Of a stretch of 64,000 bases of DNA, positions 21,156-32,988 are shown one piece after another. Under the pieces are notes generated by a model. It was not told the DNA's origin and made no database searches. It was given only the letters and a program-made list of their open reading frames with translations. The DNA is from JAWKTV01 sp041398905 (lineage in GTDB: Bacteria; Planctomycetota; Planctomycetia; Planctomycetales; Planctomycetaceae): positions 93,110-157,109 of the forward strand of contig JAWKTV010000013.1 in assembly GCA_041398905.1 (NCBI GenBank), read 5' to 3'. A program made the translations under genes and the position numbers. Positions within the stretch are counted from its first letter, which is position 1. Each line of letters starts with the position of its first letter.

Positions 21156-22631
21156 TCAACCGCGTCCCGCCAGTTCCACCAGCGTCCGGAGCATCGCACC
21201 GGTGCCACCACCGTCGAGATGCGGCTTGGGCGATTCGGCGAATGCCGGGCCGGCGATGTCCAGATGCACCCACGGCACGTTGCCGACGAACTTCTCCAGG
21301 AACTTCGCCGCCGTGATCGACCCACCCCAACGTGTCCCGATGTTCTTGCAATCCGCGACGTCCGACTTGAGCTGCTCGGCGAACGCCTCGTGCATCGGCA
21401 GTTGCCAGACCTGCTCACCAGTGTCGGCGGAGGCGGTCAGCACGGCATCCGCCCAAGGTTGATCATTGGTGAACAGCCCGGCGACCTCCTCACCCAAAGC
21501 GATGACGCAGGAACCGGTCAGCGTCGCCAGATCGACGATACGACTCACCCCGCGATCGACGGCGTAGCTCAACACGTCGGCCAGCACCAACCGTCCCTCG
21601 GCGTCGGTGTTCATCACTTCGATCGTGACACCGTTGCGGGCGGTGAGCACTTCACCCAACTTGTAGGAGGAACCACTTGGCATGTTCTCCACCAGTCCCA
21701 TCAAGCCGATGACGTTGACCGGCAGCTTAAGTTGGGCGATGGCCGACATCGCCCCCAAGACAGTGGCGGCACCGGCCATGTCGCCCTTCATGGTCTTCAT
21801 CCCATCGCTCGGCTTCAGGGACAGTCCACCGCTGTCGAATGTGACCCCCTTGCCGACGAGGGCGAGCGTCGGCTGCGACGCATCGCCGCCACGATACTCC
21901 AGGACCACCATCCGTGGCGGCCGCACGCTCCCCTGGGCGACGCCCAGCAGCGACCCCATCCGCTCCTGCCTCAGTCGCGATTCGTCGAATACCTCGACGC
22001 CAAGACCGACCTCGTTCGCCACCTGCACGGCCCGATCGGCGAAGGTCTCGGGATAGAGTTCACCCGGATGCCGATTCACGAGCTCACGGGTCAGGTTGGC
22101 CGCACTGCCGATGATGTTGCCGGCCTCGACGGCCGATGCCAGATCTGCGTCGGCGGCAACCACCGTCACAGCGGTCAGCGGGTGACGGTCGGGCGTACCG
22201 CGGTAAAGTTGCTGTGACGCGCTCCCCTGCTGAATCGCGATCGTCATCTGTCGTGTGACGTTGGCCGCCGTCAGGTCGGAGTGATCGAGTGAGGGCAGGG
22301 CGAAAAGTACCCGGCGATGCGTCTGCGTCGTCAGTTCGCGCACCGCGGTTGCGACCGCCCGCGTCAACCTCTGGAGATCGAGCTGTTCAACTCGCCCCAA
22401 ACCCACCAGCAGCACTCGCGAAGCGGGCTGGCCCTGCTGCCCCAGCAGCTTCGTCAACTCGCCGAGCTTGCCCGTCGCGTCGCTGGATTCGAAGAGGGCG
22501 GCCACACTTCGCTGGCCAGCCTCGTTCAGCAGTGTCCACGCGCCGCTGGGAGGCGTTGACTCCAGGACCGGGATCACCAGCCAGTCGGCGGCACCAGCGG
22601 ACGCGACGTCTCCAACCAGTTGAACCTGCAT
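21156..22631 (-). CDS. pepA: leucyl aminopeptidase (M17 family)
   Basis: 491-residue cytosolic metalloaminopeptidase, which removes N-terminal residues from peptides and in some bacteria also acts as a DNA-binding architectural factor. The dinuclear site signatures are present: [20 protein letters not shown] and, further on, [17 protein letters not shown]. The start ATG at 22631 ([13 protein letters not shown]) is chosen over an upstream ATG at 22667; the N-terminal domain in the family begins near this point. It lies directly upstream (in the minus direction) of the sigma-54 activator gene, with 127 bases between them, but a regulatory tie is not shown. Confidence 0.94.
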   Translation of the reverse strand: MQVQLVGDVASAGAADWLVIPVLESTPPSGAWTLLNEAGQRSVAALFESSDATGKLGELTKLLGQQGQPASRVLLVGLGRVEQLDLQRLTRAVATAVRELTTQTHRRVLFALPSLDHSDLTAANVTRQMTIAIQQGSASQQLYRGTPDRHPLTAVTVVAADADLASAVEAGNIIGSAANLTRELVNRHPGELYPETFADRAVQVANEVGLGVEVFDESRLRQERMGSLLGVAQGSVRPPRMVVLEYRGGDASQPTLALVGKGVTFDSGGLSLKPSDGMKTMKGDMAGAATVLGAMSAIAQLKLPVNVIGLMGLVENMPSGSSYKLGEVLTARNGVTIEVMNTDAEGRLVLADVLSYAVDRGVSRIVDLATLTGSCVIALGEEVAGLFTNDQPWADAVLTASADTGEQVWQLPMHEAFAEQLKSDVADCKNIGTRWGGSITAAKFLEKFVGNVPWVHLDIAGPAFAESPKPHLDGGGTGAMLRTLVELAGRG

Positions 22632-22938
22632 GTTCGATTCCGTAGCTGTTCGTGAGGTGAATTCCATGTCAACGGGCCGTGACAGGGCAGCGGCCGATGT
22701 GGCGTTCACGGCCATGCATCCTGATGTACAGCCCCGCCGCACGGGATCATAGGAATCTGGCCGGGGGAATCCAGCAGATTGGACGGCCAGCATCGTTCAG
22801 CGGTCACGGCCACCAACCAGCGTCCTGCGGGCGGCAAATCCCGCGAGCTGCGGATCGGAGCCGACGCGGGCGGCGGGCAATCCAGCATGGTTGGGGGGGG
22901 CGGAATCACGGCCGCGACTAACGCTCACCGCGTGCTGG

Positions 22939-23742
22939 CTACTTGTCCTGTTCATCGAGCCGCACGGGCATCAGTTCCGTGAGTGTCATCGACGACCGCA
23001 ACTCCTCGATCTCTTCTCGCTGCTCGACGACCGCTTCGGCATGGGCCTCGGCACCACCCAGCCCCTTGCGACGCTCGTCGAGTTCCTGCACGCGGCGGAT
23101 CGGACCGTACAGCACCAGCTTGTCGCCAGCGACGATCTTCGTGTCCGCGACCGGTGCGCCAATGTACATCCCGTCCCGTCGCTCCAAGCCGAGTACGATC
23201 ACCCCTTCGTCAGGCAGACGCAGTTGCTTGAGTGTCTGGTCGGCGATCCAGTCGTCATCCCTGACATGCATCTCGGTGACCGCGAATCCCTGCTGCAACT
23301 GCAGCAGCGCGACGTAGTCGCGGGCATCCAGCCGCGTGAAGCGGCGGAGCGACCAAGCGATGAGCTGATTCAGCCACCGCTCGACCCACTGGCTGTTGGC
23401 GAACAGCCAGAGGATCAGCAGACCGATGAGCAGGTACAGAAGGGACTGCCAGCCGCTGCCGCTGCCCGAGAACTGCAGCATGGCCGGCACGGAGGCCGCG
23501 ACCGTCGCCCCGATACCCAGGTTGCCCAGCAGCATCAGGATCATGACGATGCGGCGTCGGACGGGATGATTGACGATGCTCTCCGCTTCGGAAGTGGTGT
23601 AGCCGACTCCGCTGAAAGCGGAGCGAGACTGAAAGCGGGCAGTCTCGTGCGACAGGCCGGTGAGAACCAGCGCCATCGCCCCCACGCGGGTCACGATCAG
23701 CGAGAGGAACAGAACAACGAGTAGGGTGGCGATCGGGATCAC
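22939..23742 (-). CDS. membrane protein with TrkA-C (RCK_C) domain
   Basis: 267-residue protein starting at GTG (23740-23742). An N-terminal helix is followed by FQSRSAFSGVGYTT, which resembles a K+ transporter/channel pore-region phrase, then two membrane helices (IVMILMLLGNLGIGATVAAS and SLLYLLIGLLILWLFANS) and a C-terminal RCK_C domain (RLPDEGVIVLGLERRDGMYIGAP ... AGDKLVLYGP). RCK_C domains sense small ligands in K+ channels and transporters. The pore-like phrase without a full set of TrkH helices suggests a truncated or unusual gating protein; transport activity is not established. Confidence 0.82.
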   Translation of the reverse strand: MIPIATLLVVLFLSLIVTRVGAMALVLTGLSHETARFQSRSAFSGVGYTTSEAESIVNHPVRRRIVMILMLLGNLGIGATVAASVPAMLQFSGSGSGWQSLLYLLIGLLILWLFANSQWVERWLNQLIAWSLRRFTRLDARDYVALLQLQQGFAVTEMHVRDDDWIADQTLKQLRLPDEGVIVLGLERRDGMYIGAPVADTKIVAGDKLVLYGPIRRVQELDERRKGLGGAEAHAEAVVEQREEIEELRSSMTLTELMPVRLDEQDK

Positions 23743-24058
23743 GGCAGCTCAGTTGCGTCTAACTGCGGAATCAGGACAGTTGACTGCATCCTCCGCGCGT
23801 GTCAAGCGGTGCCCGCGGTCCGGCGAGAACCGCCGGTGTAGCCGCACGGCGACGAGCCATCGATGCGGGTGAGGCAAACTGGCGAAACCTTGCCGAGGCC
23901 AGAATCGCGATTGTCGCGGAAAGTTCTTGCCTTCGTGTTACAACCGGGCCAAGATTTCGCCAAGTCATTTCGGCAGGACGTCCGACCGCTTCGCGCATCG
24001 CACGGTCGGGTTAGAGTGGACAGGACGGGTCCACGAGTTCGTTTGCCCCCCTCCCGCC

Positions 24059-25891
24059 ATGTTGCCGTTCACGCTCCACCGTCTGTTGCTCAACTCCGTC
24101 GCGCTGGCCGCGATGGCTTTGTCCGCAGTGCTCCTCGTCGGCCTCGACGCCTGCTGCGCCCAATCGACAATGCCGGCGTATGCGAGCCAACCGCTGTCGG
24201 GACCGCGGTTGCCGAACCGCGAGTCTCACCACTCGCTCACGTCCGACCCGACGTTCACCGCTAGTCAGGCCCCGCCCGCCGGGCCGGTGCCCAGCCAGTT
24301 CGCCGAGCCGGCGGCTCGCCCAGTCGCACCATCTGACAGCGAGGAATCGGCCGTCCGCGCGACGGCCATCTCGCTCAATTACTGCCGGGCGTCGTTCCAC
24401 CGGATTCGCAAGTATCCGACGATGACCGTGCTGATGGAGGAGCAGGAGAAGATCCTCAACAACCTCAACCTGCAGGGGATCGAAGACCCGGAAGTGATTC
24501 AGCTCTACACGTCGGTGCTCGATGAGATCAATCAGATCCAGGTCGCCGACCGCGAACGCCAACTGACGCATGTCAACCACAACACGTCGGTGCAGCGGAA
24601 GATCACCTGGGACCTGGTCGCGTTCAGCACGGATCTCGCGACGGCGCAATACGGTAACGCGGTGCGTCAAGGCGCGAACAGTTGGTGGGACTACCGCGGC
24701 ATGGTGCACAACCGCGACAGCTCGCTCCTCGGGATCGAGAAGGGACGGATGCAGTCGGTGACGCAAAAGTCGTCGAGCTTCCTGGACACGTTCTGGAAGC
24801 TGGCGCGGCGGAAGAGTATTCCCGACCGCTGGCTGGTTCGGGCCGACGACCTCGACGCGCTCGAGCAGGCGCAAGTCGAGCAAGACCCGGAAGTCCGCCT
24901 CCGCATCCTGAACCGGATGGAGCCCTACATGGAGGCGTATCCCCCGTTCTGGTACTACAAAGCGAAAACCGAGCAGGAGCTGGGCGAGCTGATCGCCGCC
25001 GGCAAAACGTTTCAGCACGTCGCCTCGCTGGGGGATGGCCACTTTCGCAAGGACGACATGCTCGCATCCAGCTTGGCCAACCTCGCCGCCATTCAGGATC
25101 ATCTCGGCGATCCGAGCAGCGTGATGACCGCACGTCGAGCGCTCGACTACTCGACGGATGTGTGGGAGGCAAACCTTATCGCCGCGCGGATTCTCGAACG
25201 CCGGGGCGAACGCCTGAGCGCCGAGGACGCCATCCTCCGCAACCTCGATGTCGGACTTGAACGCGAACAGAGTCTGGTGTTCCTGGCGTCATTGTACTAC
25301 CACGGCGAAGAGCGTCAGAAGCTCGCCCGGATGCTGTCGGACGCGCAGACCGTCGCCAGCCTGCCGGCTCCGGTACTGTTGCGATGCGCGGCCTGCCTGG
25401 GGGTTCGGGAGACCCCGCCAGCCGTGATGCAGACCGTGCTCGCCTCGCTCAACGTGCAGCCGAGTCGACAGTTTGGCAACGAGGAACTGGTCGTCCGGCT
25501 CTCACCCGCGTGGCAGTTGCATCTGGCGCGCCTCGATGTCGGGGTGGGAGGCCAGCGTTTACCACCGACGAACGCCCAGCGGATCGCGGAGGGCTACGAA
25601 CTCCGTTACCCCACCCGCACCTCCACCAACGGCAGCGACGTCGTTATCAGCTTCGCCTACCCGGGCGACACACTGGTGCAGGTGGCCCTGCAACCCGAGG
25701 GCGGCGGTGAAGTCGCACGCGGAATCGGACTGCTTCCCGTCCGAACCAGCTTTCCGCGCAGCGGAACATCAGGCTTCAAAGTCGCGGGGATCACCTTTAA
25801 CAACACCCGAATCGCGCTGACTGAATCTTCCGCCGAACGCCCTGCCAGCGACCCCCAAGTCGGTCCTCTGGCTGTTGAAGCGATCCGCTGA
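24059..25891 (+). CDS. secreted helical-repeat protein of unknown function
   Basis: 610-residue protein with a clear signal peptide (LLLNSVALAAMALSAVLLVGL ending near DACCAQS). The body is rich in helix-turn-helix pairs such as NYCRASFHRIRKYPTMTVLM, ILNRMEPYMEAYPPFWYYKA and ARILERRGERLSAEDAILRN, which suggests TPR-like repeats. The ATG at 24059 directly precedes the signal peptide; the upstream extension is not coding-like. The C-terminal part looks beta-rich. It precedes the ABC ATPase gene in the same orientation by 140 bases, but I cannot link them by function. Confidence 0.75.
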   Translation: MLPFTLHRLLLNSVALAAMALSAVLLVGLDACCAQSTMPAYASQPLSGPRLPNRESHHSLTSDPTFTASQAPPAGPVPSQFAEPAARPVAPSDSEESAVRATAISLNYCRASFHRIRKYPTMTVLMEEQEKILNNLNLQGIEDPEVIQLYTSVLDEINQIQVADRERQLTHVNHNTSVQRKITWDLVAFSTDLATAQYGNAVRQGANSWWDYRGMVHNRDSSLLGIEKGRMQSVTQKSSSFLDTFWKLARRKSIPDRWLVRADDLDALEQAQVEQDPEVRLRILNRMEPYMEAYPPFWYYKAKTEQELGELIAAGKTFQHVASLGDGHFRKDDMLASSLANLAAIQDHLGDPSSVMTARRALDYSTDVWEANLIAARILERRGERLSAEDAILRNLDVGLEREQSLVFLASLYYHGEERQKLARMLSDAQTVASLPAPVLLRCAACLGVRETPPAVMQTVLASLNVQPSRQFGNEELVVRLSPAWQLHLARLDVGVGGQRLPPTNAQRIAEGYELRYPTRTSTNGSDVVISFAYPGDTLVQVALQPEGGGEVARGIGLLPVRTSFPRSGTSGFKVAGITFNNTRIALTESSAERPASDPQVGPLAVEAIR

Positions 25892-26031
25892 CACGGCAAT
25901 CGGAGTTGAACGACCCGCTTAGCGACACGGGACCGTCGATTCCGCTACGATACCTTCGCGATCATTCGGCTGGCGAACCCCTGCGGGTCCGCTGGCATCG
26001 GGCGACGCAAGCCGGTTCCGACGAGCAGACG

Positions 26032-26697
26032 ATGATTCAGGTCGACAAGGTTACGAAGACGCACCGCCGTGGTGAGACGGAGATCCCCGTGCTACGCGGC
26101 GTCTCCTGCGAGATTCCCGACGGCGCGTTCGCCTACATCATCGGCCCCTCCGGGAGTGGCAAGAGCACGCTGCTGTATCTGCTGGGCGCGCTCGATCGGC
26201 CCACGACCGGAACCATTCGGATCGACGGCGCGCTGACTGGTGAGTGGTCGGCGGAGCGGCAGGATCGGTTTCGAAGACACGACGTCGGATTCATCTTTCA
26301 GAGCTTCAATCTGCTGGAAAACCTGACGGCCGTCGACAACGTGCTGGTACCCGAGATTCCGCGCGGCATCCCGCCGGAACGTCGAAATGAAGCTGAACGG
26401 CTGCTGCGTGAATTAGGGTTGGGCGATCGACTGGATCATCGACCGAGCCAGCTTTCTGGCGGGGAGCAGCAACGGGTCGCGATTGCCCGAGCGCTCCTGA
26501 AGCGACCCCGGCTCGTACTCGCCGATGAGCCGACCGGCGAACTCGACAGCGAGAACGGGTCGCGAATCTTCGAGGACCTGCGGCGTCTGCAGGCGGATCA
26601 GGGGGCGACGGTGGTAGTGGTCACGCACGATCAGCGGTACATCCGCGATCGCGATCTGGTCCTGACGATTCGTGACGGTGTGATTGCTCGAGATTGA
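26032..26697 (+). CDS. ABC transporter ATP-binding protein, MacB/LolD type, orphan
   Basis: 221-residue ATPase subunit. Walker [10 protein letters not shown] (38-46), the Q-loop phrase [18 protein letters not shown], signature LSGGEQQR, Walker [13 protein letters not shown] and switch His in [10 protein letters not shown] are all present. The FQSFNLL/ANVxxP pattern fits the MacB/LolD/FtsE-type group that drives lipoprotein release or macrolide export. No FtsX-like or MacB-like permease is adjacent, so the partner must be elsewhere or already split off. The in-frame TTG at 25906 is too far upstream of the fold and is not chosen. Confidence 0.88.
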   Translation: MIQVDKVTKTHRRGETEIPVLRGVSCEIPDGAFAYIIGPSGSGKSTLLYLLGALDRPTTGTIRIDGALTGEWSAERQDRFRRHDVGFIFQSFNLLENLTAVDNVLVPEIPRGIPPERRNEAERLLRELGLGDRLDHRPSQLSGGEQQRVAIARALLKRPRLVLADEPTGELDSENGSRIFEDLRRLQADQGATVVVVTHDQRYIRDRDLVLTIRDGVIARD

Positions 26698-26893
26698 GCA
26701 GCGACCCCGGACCTTGCAATCGCTACGACCGCTCCAGGCGGGCTTCCGGCCGATTCCGCCGATCGAGCGGGCTGCGCCGCTCAATCAGCATCAGATGAGC
26801 AAGCTAGGCTGTCGATAGAACGGCTTGGAGATCGCCGTTTCGCGCAACAGGGAGGTTCGCGTCCGCAAAGCCCCCCGAATCGTGAGAGGTCTC

Positions 26894-27948
26894 ATGTCCG
26901 TATCCGCCGTCCCCGCCACCAGCAGTGTCGTCAGCCAGCCGGGCTGGCTGCTTAGCCCGCGATTCGACCTGAACCTCATCGTCACTGTCGCGGGAGTCGG
27001 GTTGCTGTCGGGGGCGGTCGCGCTGCTGTATCCGCAGTTCTTCGGCGTGATCCTCATTCTCGACCTGTGGTTCCTCGGATACCACCATGTGGTCTCGACG
27101 TTCACGCGGCTGTGCTTCGACCGCGAGAGTTTTCAGCAGCATCGGTTCCTGGTCATCCAGTTGCCGTTGATTGTCCTGGCGGTCACCGTCGCGGCGATTG
27201 CTTTAGCGGGTGTGTGGGTGCTGCCAACCGTCTACCTGTATTGGCAGTGGTTTCACTACACGCGGCAAAGCTACGGCATTGAGCGGATGTACCGCCGTAA
27301 AGCGCCAGAAGGCACGCGCGTGCATGACTACATCACCACCCGCACGCTCTACGCCGTGCCGCTGTTCGGGATCCTGTACCGCTCATGGCAGCGACCGGAG
27401 ACGTTTCTGGGGATGGACGTCTGGTACATCCCGACCAGCGACATCGTGCTGTACCTCGTCGGGGGCGTCGCCGCGTCGCGATGCTCGCCTGGGTCGGCCA
27501 GACCATGCTTGCCGCTCTCCGGGGTGAGCTCGCCGTCGCACACACCATGTACGTGGTCTCGCACCATGTCATCTTTCTCACCAGTTACGTGCTCGTCGAC
27601 AACATCACGACGGGCTGGCTGGTGCTGAACGTCTGGCACAATCTGCAGTACATCATGTTCGTGTGGTGGGCCAACAACCGACGCTTCGGCGACCAGGTGA
27701 ATCCGGAGCACAAGCTGATCTCGACGCTCTCGCAGCGCAAGCATGTGATCGCTTATCTCGTGGTGTGCATGGGGATCGCCACCGTCTTCTACACCGGCGT
27801 CCAGTCGGTGTCCGGCGTGTTCAAGTTCAGCGACGCGGTGTCGATCGCCCTGATCGCCACGATGGTGCTGAACTTCCACCACTACGTGGTGGATGGCATC
27901 ATCTGGAAGCGTCGCAATCCAGCAGCACCGAAAGTCGAGGCGGCGTAG
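26894..27948 (+). CDS. polytopic membrane protein of unknown function (one frameshift)
   Basis: About 351 residues across two frames. From the ATG at 26894 the first ~190 residues hold several hydrophobic helices (LNLIVTVAGVGLLSGAVALL, LPLIVLAVTVAAIALAGVWV) with His-rich phrases (YHHVVSTFTR, WFHYTRQSYG). Frame is lost near 27476 at the GCGTCGCGATG stretch; one added base restores AMLAWVGQTMLAALRGEL and continues through VVSHHVIFLTSYV to a C-terminal KRRNPAAPKVEAA. Repeated His residues next to helices (HH, WHN, NFHHYV) could bind metal or heme, as in fatty-acid desaturase-like or membrane oxidase-like proteins, but this is inference. No family is firmly recognised. Confidence 0.7.
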
Positions 27949-28053
27949 CGACGATCCGGCACCTCCGCTATTCGCGGCGCGAACAGCGGTGTCAGGCGGC
28001 CATCAGTCGTTGTTCGCCCGATGGACGGAACCGCCGCCGCGCGGACCGCGTGA

Positions 28054-29348
28054 TTACGCCGGCAGCGTCGGTTCCCAGCCCGGTTCGTACTCGCGCTTCC
28101 ACAGGTCCGCGGCGGCTTCGTCGCCGACGATGTGCCCGTTGGTAGGATCGCAATTGATCGTGTGACCGGTGCGGTGGGCGATGTTGCCAAGATGACACAG
28201 CAGCGTACTGCGGTGCCCTTCGAGGATTTCCGCATTGAGTGCGAGCGGAGTGTCGTTGCGGATGGCGTCGATGAAGTTCGCGACATGCAGTCCGTCATCC
28301 AGCTTTCCCTGCTCTTCGCGCACAACCTTGTCGGTCCGGTCATACACCTTGAAGGTGCCGTTGCCGTCGATTGAGAGCGTCCCTCCTCGCCATAGAAGGC
28401 GACGAAGCCGGAGTCGCAGGGGTGCTTGTTACAGCTCAGCCCCTGCCAGGTCGCCTGAGTGCCATTCGGGAACTCGAACGCCACCACATGCGTGTCCGGT
28501 GTCTCCTGATCGTCCTGATACCGGTAGCGACCGCCGGAGGACGTGACCCGCTGCGGATACTCCGCCCCCAGACCCCAGCGGCAGATATCGAGCGCATGCA
28601 CGCCGTTGTTGCCGAGTTCACCGTTCCCCCAATGCCACAGCCAGTGCCAGTTGTAGGGGAGGCGGTTGTCCACGTACGGCTGGCGCGGCGCGGGGCCTTG
28701 CCACAGCTCGTAGTTGAGATGCTCCGGCGGGTCGGCCGGTTGGCCGACTCCGATCGATCCCCGCAGATTGTTGTACCAGGAACGCGACAGGTACACCTTG
28801 CCAATCACCCCCTCCCGCAAGAGCTGCACCGCCTGCTGGAAGGCGGGGCTGCTGCGGCGCTGTGACCCCATTTGCACCGCCTTGTTCGCCTTGCGGGCCG
28901 CCTCAACCATCAGCTCGCCTTCCCATGGGTTGTGGCTACAAGGCTTCTCCACGTAGACGTGCTTGCCCGCGTTGCAGGCGAGAATCGTCGCGGGCGCGTG
29001 CCAGTGGTTGGGTGCGGCACAAACCAGCGCATCGATCTCCGGGTCTTCCAGGATGACATGGAAGTCGCCGATGGGCTCGGCCGCCTGACCTTTGTCGGCC
29101 AGCAGCCGCTTCGCGGCGGCATCCGCGCGGATCGCATCGACATCGCAGAGATACTTGATCTCGACGCCCGGTTGCGAAGCGAACGTCTGCATCAGCGACG
29201 CCCCGCGGCTGAGTCCCATAATGCCAATGCGGACCGTCCGGGGCTTGGAGGAATCATCGGCACCGACATGCGCCGAAGCGACCACCGCCGCCGCGCCGGT
29301 GACAAGCGAGCCTTCCAGAAAGCTGCGACGATTGACTGGTCCCGACAT
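28054..29348 (-). CDS. Tat-exported Gfo/Idh/MocA oxidoreductase (one frameshift)
   Basis: About 431 residues after correction. The start MSGPVNRRSFLEGSLVTGAA is a twin-arginine (RRSFLEG) signal leading to export in folded form. The Rossmann region reads IGIMGLSRGASLM; the domain then has CAAPNHWHAPATILA and VEKPCSHNPWEG. Frame is lost near 28378; adding a G in the GGAGGGACG stretch restores GEEGTLSIDGNGTFKVYDRTDK and continues to LWKREYEPGWEPTLPA. As read uncorrected, the frame would run on to 27882 with an Arg-rich tail that is clearly wrong. Exported Gfo/Idh proteins are highly amplified in Planctomycetes; the substrate is not known. Confidence 0.9.
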
Positions 29349-29579
29349 GCAACATCCCCCGTGTGAGCGATCGGCCCGCGATCACGATCGCGGAGCCCTT
29401 TGATGACACGGCCAAGGTAACGCGCCACCACGCAACAGTCGAGTTGAATGCGACTGTGCTGCACAGCGTGGAGGAGATGCCGTCGGATGCTCCAGGACAG
29501 TGCGGCGGAGGAGCGGTCAATTCCCCCGCTTTCGCAACGTCTTCGTTCCGACCGGAGACCGCCCCTCCGCAACTGCGCA

Positions 29580-31211
29580 CTACGGGACACCGATCAGCTC
29601 CACGTCGACGAACTTGCCCGTACCCATGTTGGCCCCGCCCACGATGACGAGATGCGCGGCGTCGACGGGCAACATGCGATGGAAGAAGCGGGCGGTGGGC
29701 AGCAGCCCGGCGTGCTCCCAGGATTGACCGTCTTCGCTCAGACGCAGCAGGTCTCCGTTGATGGTGCTGACGTACAGCCGATCACCAGCGGCGAAGGCGG
29801 ACGAGCCGAAGCCGGTCAGTTGCGATTCGCCGAGCAGTTCCGGCCCCTCGGTCCAGTCGCCCGCGGCCGGATCGAAGATCGCGACCTGCTTCGTCGGCCC
29901 ACCTTCGGACTGCATCCCGCCGATCGCGTACAGCTTGCCGCCGAACGCCGCGACCGACAAGGCCCGCCGCTGGAACGGCGGAGACGGGATCGCCTCCCAC
30001 TTCGGGTCAGCAGTCGAGAGATCGAGCTTCCAGGCGGTGGTGTGCCACACGCTGTCGACCTCACCCTGCATCGACCAGCCACCGACGACATAGATCGAGT
30101 TCCCAAGCACCGCGGCGTCGAACGAGGAGCGGGGTTCGGGGAGCGGCGGCAGGTCGGTCCAGGTGTTCGACTGCAGATCGAACATCGCGGCATCGGCCTG
30201 TGACCAGAGGTCGTGCTTTTCTCCTTCGGCGTTCTTCGCGGTGAAGCCGCCGAGTCGGTAGAGCTTGCCCTGATGCGCAACGAGCGCCAACCCCTGCAGC
30301 GGCGGGCCTTCCGCCAGCGACTTCCATTCGCCGCTCCCATCGAGCGACAGGCTCAGCAGTTCGTGCCCCTGATCCTTCATCGCGTACGAATGTGCTTCGC
30401 CGGTGTGGCCGCCGTAAATGTAAAGTCGTCCGTTGTCGACGATGCCGCCGAAGCTGGTGACGGCCTGTGCCAGCGGCGCGAGGTGCTGGAACGATGTCGG
30501 GGTCGCCGGTACGTTCAGGCCAATTGTGGAATAGTGCCGCGTCTCCGGGTACGCCTCGCCATCCAACTCGCCGGCCATTGCCTCCACATACCGGGCGCGA
30601 ATCGAATAGACGCCCGCGGCATCGAACGGAAAACGCACCTGACCGTTCGCGTCCGTGGCGGCCTCGGCAGCACTCTTCGGGCTAGCGAGGACGACCTGTG
30701 CTCCCTCGACGGGCTCGCCATTGAAGCGGACCACGATCTGAAGTTGCCCGTCTTCGATGGATGGCACGACATCGAGTTTGAGCTGCTTGGCAGCACTGAT
30801 CGCCGACCATGCGTCGTGACCAAGGGCCGGCCCGGACTTCGCGTAATACTGCAGGCGGAACTTCGCATCACCCCGGTCGAGCACCCCCAGATCATGGGCC
30901 GCCACGAACAAGGCGGAACTCGCTTTGTCACCCTGCGGCGTGGCCACCAGTGAATCACCGTCGCGAGCGGTCACGAGCTCCACCGGCTCGCCCTTGGCCG
31001 AGAGCTGCCACACCTTCAGGCCCGCCAATCGGTCCAGCAGCGCCGGATCGTCCGGCGAGGCATCCTCACCGAAGTACACCTGAACCTGCGGCGCACCCGT
31101 CTCGGACGGTTCCGGCAGCAGCCAGATGAAGTGGGCGTCAGCGACAGTGGCGGTGGACAACATCACGAGGCTCGCCAGCAGCATCCTCGACCGGGAAACG
31201 ATTCTCAACAT
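29580..31211 (-). CDS. secreted protein with DUF4198-like N-terminus and Kelch propeller
   Basis: 543 residues. ATG at 31209-31211 follows an AAGGA Shine-Dalgarno. Signal peptide ends TATVADA at residue 26, so the mature protein would begin with His27 (HFIWLLPEP). The first ~250 residues match the DUF4198 pattern (metal-uptake-associated periplasmic proteins) followed by a carboxypeptidase-regulatory-like beta domain (FNGEPVEGAQVVLASPKSAAEAATD). The remainder holds at least five Kelch blades, with repeated GG-containing strands (LYIYGGHTGE, LYRLGGFTAK, SIYVVGGWSM, LYAIGGMQSE, LVIVGGANMG). It is the last gene of a minus-strand run after DUF1559 and a lipoprotein. A metal ligand at the N-terminal His is inference. 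Confidence 0.85.
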   Translation of the reverse strand: MLRIVSRSRMLLASLVMLSTATVADAHFIWLLPEPSETGAPQVQVYFGEDASPDDPALLDRLAGLKVWQLSAKGEPVELVTARDGDSLVATPQGDKASSALFVAAHDLGVLDRGDAKFRLQYYAKSGPALGHDAWSAISAAKQLKLDVVPSIEDGQLQIVVRFNGEPVEGAQVVLASPKSAAEAATDANGQVRFPFDAAGVYSIRARYVEAMAGELDGEAYPETRHYSTIGLNVPATPTSFQHLAPLAQAVTSFGGIVDNGRLYIYGGHTGEAHSYAMKDQGHELLSLSLDGSGEWKSLAEGPPLQGLALVAHQGKLYRLGGFTAKNAEGEKHDLWSQADAAMFDLQSNTWTDLPPLPEPRSSFDAAVLGNSIYVVGGWSMQGEVDSVWHTTAWKLDLSTADPKWEAIPSPPFQRRALSVAAFGGKLYAIGGMQSEGGPTKQVAIFDPAAGDWTEGPELLGESQLTGFGSSAFAAGDRLYVSTINGDLLRLSEDGQSWEHAGLLPTARFFHRMLPVDAAHLVIVGGANMGTGKFVDVELIGVP

Positions 31212-31324
31212 GGCAGTATCCTTGAGTGACTGAACTGTGATCAACTCCAGCGTCCGACACCGGACATTCTTCGGGGGTGCGGTCAGTATGTTGACCGCGA
31301 ATTGACTTGATCGCATCGCGACGC

Positions 31325-31795
31325 TTACTTCTTGGACTCCAGCTCGAAGTGAAACCGATTCACCTGCGAGCTGTCATCCTTGCTCGGGTCCGCGACGACC
31401 GAGGCCGTCAGGTTTGATCGCAAGCGAAACTTCGCCGGCAGATCGACCGCCTCCGCGCTCACTTTGCCGCCGGGGGTGGCGGCCCGCTTCTGCTCAAACT
31501 CTTCGAGTTCCAGCAGCTCCGGTTGAATTTCGACCCCGTTCAAGCCGGCCAGGGGACCGAAGTCGGCGGGGATATCGTAGAAACCTCCTTCGATCAGGCC
31601 GGTGGCCCGCACCTTCGTGTCGCCATCGAGATTGGTGAAGACGAGGCGCGCCCGCGAGACCGCGAGGCCATCCAGCCGTACGGTGCCGCGGACGCGGTAA
31701 CGCTCACCCCGTTCATCGAACTCGCCACCTCCGCCACAACCTGATGCGGTCGTGAGCAGGGCGACAATGGTCGTTAGTGCCATCAACTTCCACAT
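31325..31795 (-). CDS. small lipoprotein next to DUF1559
   Basis: 156-residue protein. The N-terminus MWKLMALTTIVALLTTASGC is a lipoprotein signal with the Cys after A-S-G as the modified residue. A beta-rich domain follows (YRVRGTVRLDGLAVSRARLVFT ...). Small lipoproteins of this layout, resembling a carboxypeptidase-regulatory-like fold, are common directly downstream of DUF1559 genes in Planctomycetes. It sits 96 bases after the DUF1559 stop and 113 bases before the Kelch protein start. Its function is not known. Confidence 0.8.
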   Translation of the reverse strand: MWKLMALTTIVALLTTASGCGGGGEFDERGERYRVRGTVRLDGLAVSRARLVFTNLDGDTKVRATGLIEGGFYDIPADFGPLAGLNGVEIQPELLELEEFEQKRAATPGGKVSAEAVDLPAKFRLRSNLTASVVADPSKDDSSQVNRFHFELESKK

Positions 31796-31891
31796 GGATG
31801 CCCCTCCTGTTCGCGCCAGAGAAATGATGAACCGAATGCGGTGGACGACCGCTCGCCGGGGTCAACCGGCGAGCGGTGCTTGTCCACTTCA

Positions 31892-32767
<876 letters not shown>

Positions 32768-32988
32768 GGCAGTCTCCTGTCGAGGGATCTTGCGATCGCG
32801 ATCGGCACTCACCCGATGGAGCAAGGCGTCGCGATCTGGTACCACGGAGCGGCGGGCAGACGTTGCGTCGCCGCTGCAATCACACGTGGTCGAGCCTGGC
32901 TGGCGGCGCGTCCCGCTAGCATTGGACGCGGCAGAGGCTGGCTACACTCGACGTCAGCACTTTCAGCAATTCCTCTCACAAACACTCT

